Assembly (NCBI RefSeq): GCF_004421105.1
Contig: NZ_CP038033.1
Span: 2,003,659 to 2,067,658, forward strand
Origin: Nitrosococcus wardiae
Lineage (GTDB): Bacteria > Pseudomonadota > Gammaproteobacteria > Nitrosococcales > Nitrosococcaceae
Direction of reading: 5' to 3'
Length of the DNA: 64,000 nucleotides
Made by a program: the position numbers and the translations under genes. The notes under the pieces were generated by a model. That model saw only the letters and a list, made by a program, of their open reading frames with translations. It made no database searches and had not been told where the DNA came from. Below are positions 26,166 through 34,167 of the stretch, one piece after another; the stretch's first letter is position 1; each line of letters begins with the position of its first letter.

Positions 26166-26453
26166 TTACTCTGCGACTGCCTCAATGACGGCTTTCGGGT
26201 TTTTATCTACCACTTTTAGGAGTACCAAAGCTGTACCTCTGGGGGTTCTTAAACCTTGTTCCCAGTGCCTTAAGGTACCTAAAGAAATACCAAAAGTCGC
26301 ACAAAAACGCTGCTGACTCATCCCGGTCTTTTCTCGTATTGCTTTAACGTCCACATGACGTGGCTTGTGCTCAATTACACCATTTTTGTTACCCTTTGCA
26401 TGGTTGGGAGCATCTTGTAAACCAGCATGAATGTCATCGAAAGCTTTACCCAT
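26166..26453 (-). CDS. Xre-family antitoxin (HigA2/NadS-type)
   Basis: 95 aa from the ATG at 26453 (MGKAFDDIHAGL); an upstream in-frame ATG at 26474 falls inside the remains of the toxin. The helix-turn-helix is KTGMSQQRFCATFGIS then LRHWEQGLRTPRG. It is intact while its toxin partner upstream is heavily damaged. Confidence 0.85.
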   Translation of the reverse strand: MGKAFDDIHAGLQDAPNHAKGNKNGVIEHKPRHVDVKAIREKTGMSQQRFCATFGISLGTLRHWEQGLRTPRGTALVLLKVVDKNPKAVIEAVAE

Positions 26454-26677
26454 TTCTCTGCCTCTAATAATCAAAGTAATAAATTATCCTGTATCCACCG
26501 CTTTTGCTACTAGCATTTCTTGCCTATTGAAGTTTTCTGACACCGTTAGTGCCTTGAATGATAGTCCCTGAAGCAAGGGTACTCAGGAGGATAAGCAATT
26601 AGATCATTTCTTTCTTCTTCTAAGAGTAGATTTTCGGCTTTTTTACGATAGGGTTGAGTTTCAGCGGCAGTGATCAT
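26454..26677 (-). pseudogene. RelE/HigB2-type toxin with frameshift, TAG and lost C-terminus
   Basis: Starts MITAAETQPYRKKAENLLLE, shifts frame near codon 35, and continues GTIIQGTNGVRKLQ, a TAG where relatives have Trp or another aromatic residue, then ARNASSKSGGYRIIYYFDY and a stop. The C-terminal strand and active-site region is missing and the sequence runs straight into the antitoxin leader. Confidence 0.75.
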
Positions 26678-26686
26678 GCTTAAGTT

Positions 26687-26715
26687 AATGTACTCCAATG
26701 GAGTACTACTGTCAA
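26687..26715 (-). promoter_or_regulatory. sigma-70 promoter with operator palindrome for the decayed TA pair
   Basis: On the minus strand: TTGACA (26710-26715), a 17-bp spacer, TACATT (26687-26692). The palindrome GTACTCCAATGGAGTAC (26690-26706) fills the spacer and touches the -10, a typical TA autoregulation layout. The promoter looks intact although the toxin is dead. Confidence 0.65.
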
Positions 26716-26794
26716 GGAGAAGCTGGAACTCTAAGTCTTATTTGGTGATTCCCCGAGAATTTGAAAAACTGCTGGAAAAGCCCTTTTTCAGTAG

Positions 26795-26827
26795 GGTGGG
26801 TTAAGGTGTATCAGCGCCGTACCCACC
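26795..26827. repeat. short palindromic intergenic repeat
   Basis: GGTGGGT (26795-26801) and ACCCACC (26821-26827) flank a GC-rich centre. This is a common type of bacterial interspersed palindromic unit. The rest of 26716-26873 holds no gene I can support. Confidence 0.5.
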
Positions 26828-26873
26828 AAAATCTAAGTGCTTACTGGCCTCTTTTAATAATAATGGGGGTATC

Positions 26874-27049
26874 TTTTGGCTTTGAATTACCCTTTGCTGC
26901 AAGCAAAATTATCCAACAGCTTTTAATCATTGGCTGGATACGTGAATAGTGAAGGTGGAGCGAGATATGCATTGATTTCCTTGCGTAAAGGATGGATCAT
27001 GAAGCAAGTGTATTACCGTAAGCTATAATAGCAATTATCAAGACCTGAC
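26874..27049 (+). repeat. dispersed repeat R1, copy B (about 176 bp)
   Basis: Second near-identical copy of 21689-21864, ending CAAGACCTGACCCC. Its right end abuts the truncated group II intron remnant. Confidence 0.9.
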
Positions 27050-27055
27050 CCCTTT

Positions 27056-27222
27056 TTTGCTTTTTTATTGGGTTCTTGTCCATCGCCCCGCGATTTTGCC
27101 TTGGGCTTCCTCCAGACCTCCCCTCACGAGTTGGCCCTTGCCCTTTAGCTAACCTTCGGCTCTGCGAATACCTGGTATCGGGACTTTCACCCGACTAGTT
27201 AAGTGCCATGCCTGGTACACAC
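27056..27222 (-). mobile_element. 5' end of a group II intron, truncated
   Basis: On the minus strand the segment starts GTGTG (intron 5' consensus GTGYG) and shows conserved domain I landmarks: GGGTGAAAGTCCC, GAGCCGAAGGTTAGC, AAGGGCAAGGGC, GGAGGAAGCCCAAGGCAAA and GGACAAGAACC. About 165 bp remain and no reverse transcriptase gene is present. The 5' boundary lies inside an attC-like site (27223-27314), as known for class C-attC introns. The 3' side is cut by repeat R1. Confidence 0.7.
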
Positions 27223-27314
27223 GTTGGCGCTCAGCGGCGCTTGACGGCGACCGACCGGAGCGGAAGCGAAGGGAAGAAGCAGTCAAGCGTCCGACTGCAG
27301 CGCCCTTGTTATGC
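27223..27314 (-). other. attC-like site after the RelE/Xre TA cassette
   Basis: Minus strand: GCATAACAAGGGCGCTGCAG...CGGACGC on the left and GCGCCGCTGAGCGCC on the right pair imperfectly with extra bases on one arm, as in attC sites. The antitoxin stop TAA lies in the first core (GCATAAC). The final GTTRRRY core is replaced by the intron 5' end. Confidence 0.65.
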
Positions 27315-27569
27315 CGCAGATTCATGATGGACATCCCAGCCCGGAAACACCAGAACCGCGGGATGGCACTTCAACGCTCTCGCAAGGATCTTTGCTCTTT
27401 CCACTCCAAGGTTGACTCGATCATTTTCAATCGCGGAAATCGTGGATTGAGGAATACCCGTTCGTTCGGCTAGTTCATTCTGGCTCAATTCCTGGAGTTC
27501 CCGAAGAATCCTGACCGATTCACCAACAGAAACATCCACCATCTTTCTGGCTTTTCGATAATCTTTCAT
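27309..27569 (-). CDS. Xre-family antitoxin
   Basis: 86 aa with a clear helix-turn-helix (LSQNELAERTGIPQSTISAI) in the middle. It starts 1 bp after the stop of the RelE-type toxin. Its stop codon is part of the attC core that follows. This arrangement, a TA operon ended by attC, is common in chromosomal integrons, where TA cassettes stabilise the array. Confidence 0.88.
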   Translation of the reverse strand: MKDYRKARKMVDVSVGESVRILRELQELSQNELAERTGIPQSTISAIENDRVNLGVERAKILARALKCHPAVLVFPGWDVHHESAA

Positions 27570-27570
27570 A

Positions 27571-27852
27571 TCACTTACTACGATAGTCGTGGGCTGTCAC
27601 ATCAACAACTTGGACCAAGACTTTTTCCTTTTCAATCTTGTAAATAACTCGGTACTGAAGATTTAAGCGGGATGACCTGCAGCCCTTCCACTCACCACGT
27701 AAAGCCTCGTCTCTGAACCCCTTAATTTGGCGTAGCCCAGTGGGACCGCTGATAGTCACGATATCTTTCCATTTCTCATATCTCTTGAGCACATCGTTTG
27801 GCAACGACCCGAGACTCTTTACCGCCTTCCTATGCTCGTAGATCTCCCACAT
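27571..27852 (-). CDS. RelE/YafQ-type toxin
   Basis: 93 aa, intact. RelE-superfamily features: WEIYEHRKAVKSLGSLP, GLRQIKGFRDEALRG, LNLQYRVIYKIEKEKVLV and a C-terminal VTAHDYRSK, with the basic and aromatic C-terminus expected of these ribosome-dependent mRNA interferases. The toxin-first order with a Xre antitoxin downstream fits the HigBA class. Confidence 0.88.
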   Translation of the reverse strand: MWEIYEHRKAVKSLGSLPNDVLKRYEKWKDIVTISGPTGLRQIKGFRDEALRGEWKGCRSSRLNLQYRVIYKIEKEKVLVQVVDVTAHDYRSK

Positions 27853-27861
27853 ATCGTTTTT

Positions 27862-27889
27862 AGTATATATATGTTATATGGTATGTCAA
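27862..27889 (-). promoter_or_regulatory. promoter of the RelE/Xre cassette
   Basis: Minus strand: consensus TTGACA (27884-27889), a 16-bp spacer, TATACT (27862-27867). The ATG begins only about 9 bases after the -10 box, so the mRNA may be leaderless or nearly so. The AT-rich repeat ATATAACATATATATAC around the -10 could be the operator. Confidence 0.55.
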
Positions 27890-28089
27890 GCTGCGGCCTT
27901 CCCCGGCTGGAGGGCAGTGTTATATGAGATTGCGAAATGCACTGAGTTCTGCTTGCGTCAAGGGAATTGCCGCACTCGGGTTGTGGTAAACAGAAACGTC
28001 GGAAAAGTCGAAGCGCTGGCTCGCCAAAAAAATCGCTCAGACCGGCAAACTGCTTGTCTGAGGAAATCCGCTCACACGCTAAACTGACC

Positions 28090-28691
28090 GAAAACTCATC
28101 GTGCTCGACGACCCCAAGCACCTTGGGCAACAGCGAGCGTTCCTGGGCGTATCCATCCTCACAAGGAAAGACTTCCACTGCCACCTCCAAGGCCGGATCG
28201 TAGACCACCAAGGATTTGCCCGGAAGCGCTGCGGCGGATTGATCGCGCAAGGCCTTGAGACGATGTTCACTGGTTTTAAGACAATTGCCGTCCACCATCT
28301 TGACCCGATAGCCTGGCAACAGGGGCGAACAGGTGGCCTTTAGCGCGTGAATCATCCCACCAAGCTCCATGGCGCTATCCCGCACCAAGGCCGCCGATAC
28401 CGACGTCTCAAGGCCATTGAGCTTGTTATACACCGACGTTATCGACACGCCTATCGTCTCTCTCCGTGCTTGATAAGCCGCGTTGATGGAAGAAAAGGTT
28501 TGAGTGACCACCAAACTCATCAATTCGAATATCGAGGAAAATAACAGCTCTCGCGTATATTGCTTCTCGGTGGCGTTCTCAAAACACGCTTCCAGTTTCT
28601 CTTCCGTCAATGCCCTTTCCAGTAAGGCTCTGGCCATCACAGGGAGAGGACTGTGTTCCCTAAATCGGCTTAAAATTGCACTGAATGCCAT
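28090..28691 (-). mobile_element. N-terminal fragment of an IS4-family transposase
   Basis: Starts at the ATG at 28691 (MAFSAILSRFREHSPLPV). About 200 codons match IS4-type transposases: RELLFSSIFELMSLVV, then VKMVDGNCLKTSEHRL with the first catalytic Asp, then KSLVVYDPALEVAVEV and SLLPKVLGVVEHDEF. Similarity then ends. The second Asp, the C-terminal Glu region and both terminal repeats are absent. The frame stays open to 27819 by chance and overlaps the TA promoter. Confidence 0.75.
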
Positions 28692-29174
28692 CGCTGAGCC
28701 CACCCTCTTGAAAACAAAAAGGTATTTTGGTGCAATCCGAACGAAAAACCTACCGTTCAAGAAAAAAATGATTAAAAAATTTCTCTACAAGGGCTCCTGA
28801 ATTGATTAATCCCTCACCTTGAAAGGGTTGATAGGGGAGGGTAAACAAAGGACGCACCGATTACCTTTCGTAAAGAAAGGAGCATGAATAAAATATTACT
28901 ACGAACTCATATATAACAATATACAAGACCTGACCCCTCTATGCTCCTACAATCTAAAATCGGCACCATCCCGAACGACCCACCGGATGACGCAGGAGGA
29001 CGGGGACGGCATTTCAAGTCTAGTGAACTGCCATCACAGCCACTGACCCCAAGAGCCACATCCCCATCCTAAATCTAGGCTAACCTTTTTAAAGCTCGCC
29101 CGCTACCTGCAAAATCCGATGGTAGACCCTTTTTATGGATAAATGTTACTCTGACCCCAAATATTCCTACGAAC
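28692..29174. repeat. gene-free stretch with partial R1-type repeats
   Basis: No gene is supported here. 28862-28937 (ending CAAGACCTGACCCC at 28924-28937) is related to the right part of R1. A GGAGGG/CCCTCC-type intergenic repeat is at about 28803-28845. The stretch ends with another partial repeat copy at 29150-29205 that overlaps the truncated nuclease gene. Confidence 0.55.
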
Positions 29175-30041
29175 TCATAGATAACAACATGCAAGACCTG
29201 ACCCCTTTGTCCCTCCTGCTGGGGAAACATATAGATCAAACGCAATCGAATTTCCCGAAAGGTTAAAGTCATGCACTAAGCAAGATTTTGCGTATATCCA
29301 CTGTTTTTCACATGCTTCAGGCTTTTCTATTTCTTCTTGTAACTCGCGAACCTTAGAGTTGAGCTTAGATAAAAACCTGTTTCTCGCGTTGACCAGTGAA
29401 TTTACCCTATCCTCATTTTCAATAAAGAACTTGTCGTTTTCATTAAATTCCATATCATCACCTTTTAGCTTTTCTATAGTGCGAATGAAGTCTATCAGGT
29501 ATAAAAGCCACTTTTGCGAAGATGTTGTAGCGTAGCTCCCGAGACGCTCTTTGACTTTTGAAAATAGCTCTTCATAGGTAATACACACAAAACCAAACGA
29601 TTCCTGCTCTTTTTTTATGCCAAGAACTATTTTCACCACGCTCAACTGACTAGGCTGCGCCCACTTGTCAAGCGATTTACTGTAATCTGCTAGGTCATTT
29701 GCAAGATGATGATAGATCTTATTTTCAATGCCAATTAATTGATTATCTGTTTCTATTAAAATATCGAGTCTTCCACCGTTTATTGTATATGCCTCGCGAC
29801 TTACTTGTACATTGCTTTGTTTTGTTTCGCTTGCCCCAGAAAGATTCAAAAGAGAGGAAAGTATCAAATGACCGAGGCCATGCTCGTTATTCGGATTGAG
29901 GAAAAAAGCCAATATATTACTAGCCACATTCTCGTAATGCGGATACCCGGCTATATCAAATATGCTTTCGCTGCTTATCTCCTTTGGCAAAGATTCAAAC
30001 TCTGCAAGCAATTCAAGATACTCTTCACAAGATGACGGCAT
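29175..30041 (-). CDS. PD-(D/E)XK nuclease superfamily protein, C-terminus replaced by repeat
   Basis: 288 aa. Residues 37-48 (ENVASNILAFFL) and GGRLDILIETDNQLIGIENK (Asp93, Glu106-x-Lys108) are the PD-(D/E)XK core seen in many defence-associated proteins. Codons from about 29218 down are R1-type repeat DNA (antisense of CAAGACCTGACCCC), so the natural C-terminus has been lost. The start lies 20 bp after a GTTAGCA attC core, so this was an integron cassette. It was probably a nuclease; residual activity is uncertain. Confidence 0.7.
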   Translation of the reverse strand: MPSSCEEYLELLAEFESLPKEISSESIFDIAGYPHYENVASNILAFFLNPNNEHGLGHLILSSLLNLSGASETKQSNVQVSREAYTINGGRLDILIETDNQLIGIENKIYHHLANDLADYSKSLDKWAQPSQLSVVKIVLGIKKEQESFGFVCITYEELFSKVKERLGSYATTSSQKWLLYLIDFIRTIEKLKGDDMEFNENDKFFIENEDRVNSLVNARNRFLSKLNSKVRELQEEIEKPEACEKQWIYAKSCLVHDFNLSGNSIAFDLYVSPAGGTKGSGLACCYL

Positions 30042-30060
30042 ACGGTGTCCTTGTGTGGAT

Positions 30061-30153
30061 GCTAACGATTACCTTAACCGGCGCGCCCGCAAACCCGACC
30101 CGGCTTTGCCGGCCGGGAGCTTACCCCGCGTCCGGTTGAAGGTTTTGTTATGA
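30061..30153 (-). other. attC site of an integron-type cassette
   Basis: Minus strand: TCATAAC core with the upstream gene's TAA inside it, CCTTCAACCGGACGC on the left arm, GCGCCGGTTAAGG on the right arm, and a CGTTAGCAT core at the end. The arms pair except for one unpaired base, the hallmark of attC. Length is about 93 bp. Confidence 0.8.
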
Positions 30154-30468
30154 GCGGCGACACAACTTGAACTTTGCCTCTCCGGTTGAAATAAGCTGCA
30201 GCTTTGGTGGGTGGCCTTTTGGCCATGGGGCAAGCCCTTGTGCAAGCATCCACAGCCCAATCTCGGCATGAATAAGCTCTCTACAGGCCTCGCTCCAGAA
30301 GGATTTTTTAGCAACTTTTACCCGGATTGATTTTCCATTCTCCAGTTCGAGAGTTACCGCTTTCCAGCCACGATCAAACTCCCGATCTCGATCCTGAATC
30401 GAAAGCTTCACCCCATAACCGGCGCCGGTTGCTGAATATTGACCATTGTTCCAGGCAGTGACTTTCAT
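30148..30468 (-). CDS. hypothetical integron-cassette protein, 106 aa
   Basis: I do not recognise the family. It is a compact protein, beta-rich at first (MKVTAWNNGQYSATGAGYGV, then VTLELENGKSIRVKVAK), with a Trp-containing helical middle and a basic end. The sequence lies between two attC-like sites (30483-30545 upstream, 30061-30153 downstream) and its TAA is part of the downstream attC core, which identifies it as a complete gene cassette. Confidence 0.75.
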   Translation of the reverse strand: MKVTAWNNGQYSATGAGYGVKLSIQDRDREFDRGWKAVTLELENGKSIRVKVAKKSFWSEACRELIHAEIGLWMLAQGLAPWPKGHPPKLQLISTGEAKFKLCRRS

Positions 30469-30482
30469 GTTCTACTCTTCAA

Positions 30483-30545
30483 GCTCATAATGCCAAAATC
30501 ACGTGCCGCGCGTCAGCGCGGTCATTGTGCATTTTATTGTTAGAA
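30483..30545 (-). other. attC-like site between two cassette genes
   Basis: 63 bp. Minus strand TTCTAAC core directly after the TAG of the HEPN gene, central stem CCGCGC/GCGCGG, an outer stem AAAAT-CAC against AAAATGCAC with one unpaired G, and a degenerate final core ATTATGAGC. This is a short attC. Confidence 0.6.
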
Positions 30546-31889
30546 CTATTTCTCACGCGCAAGAGAATTCGTTTGTTCAACTTCGGCCTTTTTCGATTCA
30601 GCGATCTGACTTAACTTCGAAGAATACCTGTACCCGTAGACCTTTTCGTATCCACTAAAGAATTCTTTTGAGTCGCGAAATTCCCTAAACAAAGGCCAGT
30701 CGTGGTACGAAAATTCATTTATCAATTCACCTTCCTTTCCAAGTTTGTACATAATTTTTTCGGCTTCAGCGTAGTCATCTGTAAGGATAGAATACGCTAA
30801 CTTGAAATCGTACGTTGTTGCGGACCAATCTTTTTTGTCTAGAATATCTTTGGCTTGTTTTCGTTTATCTACCGCACGAAGTGCTATTGCGTAATTCACA
30901 GCGAATATGCGCTCCATTTGATCCGTAGACATCTTTGGAAGCCCCTGACTAAACTCGCTAATTGATATGGCATTACCCCAGTGTTCCATATGCAAATAAT
31001 TAAATACGATATTACTAAGATGTGAGTCCGCCTTTTCTAGCTCATCCTCCAATGTTTTTCTCCAAAGTGTCTGGCCAAGCATAACGCCAACCTGGGCTAC
31101 CAACATGCAAGACTGGAACAGGTATTTCTCTCCAATTTCCAACTGGTCGCCTACGTTTATACCCCCTTTCATTTTGCAACCAACTTCTCTACATACGTCC
31201 AAATACTGCTTGCTAACTACACCATCACAGTGCGTAAATAGGTTCCTTCGCTGAGATCGCTCGACAAAATATGGCCATTGATCAAATTTTGTGAGCTTTA
31301 TTGAGAACTTGTTCTCCAGATCCCTGAATTGATCTATATATGATTTTCTCCTAATGGATTCGATTTCCTTGTCTAAAAATGCCTGACGCAACTCATCCAT
31401 AGACTCGTACTTCAATGCTTCAGACAATGATATTTCTTTATTGATATTTTTATAGAGATCTGGCTTTTTACTATATAAAACAGCTACTAAATCACCAACA
31501 AATTTGTCAAATGCTGAGAACAAGCTAATAAAAAGACTCTTTTCCAATGTGGTTACTGGTGATGAGTTATTATGCCTTTCAATATTACGCAGGGTTTTTC
31601 TAAGCCCTTTAACCGTTAAAACTCTGATCTTTTCATCTTCTTCGTCTTGAAGCGTTTTTTGATGACTTTCAATCTCGGCCCTGAGTTTTTCTGCGTTATC
31701 GTTATAAGCCTCAGCTGCCGCGACAATGTATTCCTTCGCGCAATCCTCAATATCAAGTATTCGGTGAAGAAAAGTGTCTATTACCTCTGTAACCTCGAAA
31801 CCCTCGGTGAGTTCTGACGAATCCGTTTGATCAGATTCATTCGTTTCAGATTGATCTAGCGATTCTGTATCTTCAACCGCTTTGTTCAC
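30546..31889 (-). CDS. HEPN-like protein, 447 aa, integron cassette
   Basis: Helical protein with an acidic N-terminus (first 50 residues) and a coiled-coil-like stretch (55-105). Residues 215-220 read RNLFTH, an R-x4-H motif typical of HEPN RNases and placed in a helical context (ERSQRRNLFTHCDG) as in that superfamily. The C-terminal half (about 270-420) is repeat-like and may be a TPR-type sensor. HEPN proteins are common in TA and antiviral modules. It lies between a GTTAGAA core (31935-31941) and an attC-like site, so it is likely a cassette. Whether it acts alone is unknown. Confidence 0.7.
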   Translation of the reverse strand: MNKAVEDTESLDQSETNESDQTDSSELTEGFEVTEVIDTFLHRILDIEDCAKEYIVAAAEAYNDNAEKLRAEIESHQKTLQDEEDEKIRVLTVKGLRKTLRNIERHNNSSPVTTLEKSLFISLFSAFDKFVGDLVAVLYSKKPDLYKNINKEISLSEALKYESMDELRQAFLDKEIESIRRKSYIDQFRDLENKFSIKLTKFDQWPYFVERSQRRNLFTHCDGVVSKQYLDVCREVGCKMKGGINVGDQLEIGEKYLFQSCMLVAQVGVMLGQTLWRKTLEDELEKADSHLSNIVFNYLHMEHWGNAISISEFSQGLPKMSTDQMERIFAVNYAIALRAVDKRKQAKDILDKKDWSATTYDFKLAYSILTDDYAEAEKIMYKLGKEGELINEFSYHDWPLFREFRDSKEFFSGYEKVYGYRYSSKLSQIAESKKAEVEQTNSLAREK

Positions 31890-32489
31890 TTTACCTTTCC
31901 TCTAAGCTGAGATGCGATCGTGGGTCATTCGGGGTTCTAACATTGAGTAGATATAAAAAATCTACTTTGTAACAGAGAATTTTTCTCCGTATGATACTAT
32001 TTAGTTAATCCAAAATAAATAATTTTATTTTACAATCAGTGCATTATGAGCTAAATCACAATTGGTTGAAAACATGCTATGTAGAATTAAGCAACATTTA
32101 ATACAGCTTAATTTCTGCATGGCAAAACCCTCTTTTTTAGAGCAGGTCCGCTAAGCCATCCGTCTTTGCCATTTCAGTATACGGACGAAATAGGCGAATC
32201 TTTAAATTGGAACTGAGACAAGCGCTTTATCTTCTGTGGTGAGGACAAAAAGATTCCAGTGTTTACCGGTAACCTTAAGCCGGAAAGAGGTTTCCCGATT
32301 ACAGTAGAAACCAGAAGCAGAGCAGGGCTGATGGCGAGTTTGCTCGACGGCTCAGGAATTGTTATCCCAATGTTATGTAATTTTGTATGGTTATAGTTTC
32401 AGTCCAAATAACCACTTGAAGCTTTAAGGGATTGCATTTTTTGGATCAAAGGGGTCTTAAGCTATCAAAATATTCGCACCACCCAGATT
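31890..32489. other. AT-rich intergenic stretch without a supported gene
   Basis: Apart from the cassette-boundary core at 31935-31941 and a small hairpin (GTAGAT...ATCTAC near 31948-31966), I see no gene, RNA or promoter here. It separates the cassette array from the MITE-like elements and phoH. No integrase is encoded. Confidence 0.5.
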
Positions 32490-32585
32490 TATAGCGTTTC
32501 CCGGATAAACGAGATACGAATATCAATTTAGCAAGACCTTAATTTCTCAATCTAACCATATCTCTCCTATAAGGGAAACGCTATA
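32490..32585. mobile_element. 96-bp MITE-like element with perfect 13-bp inverted repeats
   Basis: TATAGCGTTTCCC (32490-32502) and GGGAAACGCTATA (32573-32585) are perfect inverted repeats with TA ends. The interior is AT-rich and non-coding. A single related arm, GGGAAATGCTATA, occurs at about 38221-38233 upstream of icd. Confidence 0.7.
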
Positions 32586-32641
32586 CACCCATGTGCTTAA
32601 ACGGAGGGGAATGCCGTGATCAGCCCCTTGGCTATGCTGTC

Positions 32642-32733
32642 ATACCAATTTAACAAAAGAATGCAATTTATTAAGGTTGTAAGTGTTTGTTTGCATTAGA
32701 TCTATACAGTGCAAAATTACATGAAATTGGTAT
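32642..32733. mobile_element. 92-bp MITE-like element with perfect 10-bp inverted repeats
   Basis: ATACCAATTT (32642-32651) and AAATTGGTAT (32724-32733) are perfect inverted repeats. The interior is AT-rich and non-coding. It ends 11 bp before the phoH stop. Confidence 0.65.
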
Positions 32734-32744
32734 CACAATTCAAG

Positions 32745-34167
32745 CTACAACACGCCCGAAGCAAAATCCGCGAGCCGGGAACGTTCTCCTCGCAGCAGGG
32801 TAATATGACCACTGTGTTCCCAGGTTTTAAAATGGTCCACTGCATAGGTCAAACCCGAAGTGGTTTCCGTCAAGTAGGGGGTGTCAATCTGGGCGATATT
32901 ACCGAGGCAGACAAATTTGGTGCCCGGGCCGGCGCGGGTGATCAAGGTTTTCATTTGCTTGGAAGTAAGATTTTGGGCTTCGTCAATAATAATAAATTTA
33001 TTGAGAAAGGTTCGCCCACGCATGAAGTTAAGGGAGCGAATTTTAATTCGATTATGAAGCATATCGTTGGTAACGGCTCGGGCCCATTCGCCCCCCATAT
33101 CGGGTTTAGTCAAGACTTCTAAATTGTCCATAAGGGCGCCCATCCAGGGAGTCATTTTTTCTTCTTCGGTGCCGGGTAAAAAAACCGATGTCCTCGCCAA
33201 GGGGCACCGTCACCCGGGTCATGATAATTTCCCGATAAAGTTTGGTCTCCAAGGTCTGGGTGAGTCCGGCGGCGAGGGTGAGCAAGGTCTTGCCCGTACC
33301 GGCCATTCCCAGGAGGGTCACGAAGTCCACTTCCGGGTCCAGGAGCAGATTAAGGGCAAAATTCTGCTCCCGGTTACGGGCGGAGATACCCCAGACCGTG
33401 TGGTTGGAAGAGCGGTAGTCTTGGACCAACTCAATGATAGCGGTCTCGTCTTCCCGGCGACGGACTAGGGCCTCGAAATTATTTTCGTCTTCCCTATAAA
33501 GGCACTGGTTGGGATACCACTCTTTGGCCAGGGGGCCGCTCACTCGGTAAAATGTACGTCCCCCTTCACTCCAAGAATCCATGGCTTCCCCATGGGTTTC
33601 CCAGAAATCAGGAGGAAGCTCGAAACTACCTTTATAGAGGAGATCCACGTCGTCTAGCACCTTATCGTTATAATAGTCCTCAGCATGGATACCCAATACG
33701 GTGGCCTTGATCCGCAGATTAATATCCTTAGAGACTAAAGTGACCGTGTGATCAGGGTGCACTTCCTGGAGGGCCATGGCGGTACTCAAAATACTATTAT
33801 CGGGTTTTTGGCCTGGCAGGGCTTCCGGTAGGGAGATGCTCAGTTCCTGGGTCTGGAAAAAAAGGCGTCCACTGGCGTCATTGACTTCCCCGTTGCCGGT
33901 GTTGACCGTGGCCGGTAAAGGAAGTCCCTGATTGATATCCTCGGGACGCTCGATTTGCTCTAGGAGATCATCTAAAAAGCGGGTCGCTTGGCGAACATTG
34001 CGCGCGACTTCTGATAAGCCTTTCTTGGCTGAATCCAATTCTTCCAGAACAATCATGGGCAAATAAATATCATGTTCTTGGAAGCGGAATATCGCCGTGG
34101 GATCATGCATCAGCACATTGGTATCGAGAACGAACAGCCGTTTGTAAACAGAGGACTTTTCACTCAT
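32745..34167 (-). CDS. phoH: PhoH-family PIN-ATPase protein with apparent frameshift
   Basis: An N-terminal PIN domain (FVLDTNVLMHDPTAIF with the acidic metal ligands) is followed by a PhoH ATPase. Walker A GMAGTGKTLL is in the first frame and Walker B FIIIDEAQNLT in the second. The frame breaks at about 33180-33187 in a run of seven T (minus strand) after GEDIGF; with six T the protein continues FLPGTEEEK and reaches 32745, giving about 474 aa, the usual length. This could be a sequencing error, a true frameshift, or polymerase slippage. Members couple RNA cleavage to ATP-driven unwinding and are stress-linked. The gene stands alone. Confidence 0.85.

Noticed and set aside
27819-28090. continuation of the IS4 transposase frame
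   Set aside because: Residues after VEHDEF lack transposase similarity and overlap the promoter and start of the RelE-type toxin gene, so the open frame is accidental.
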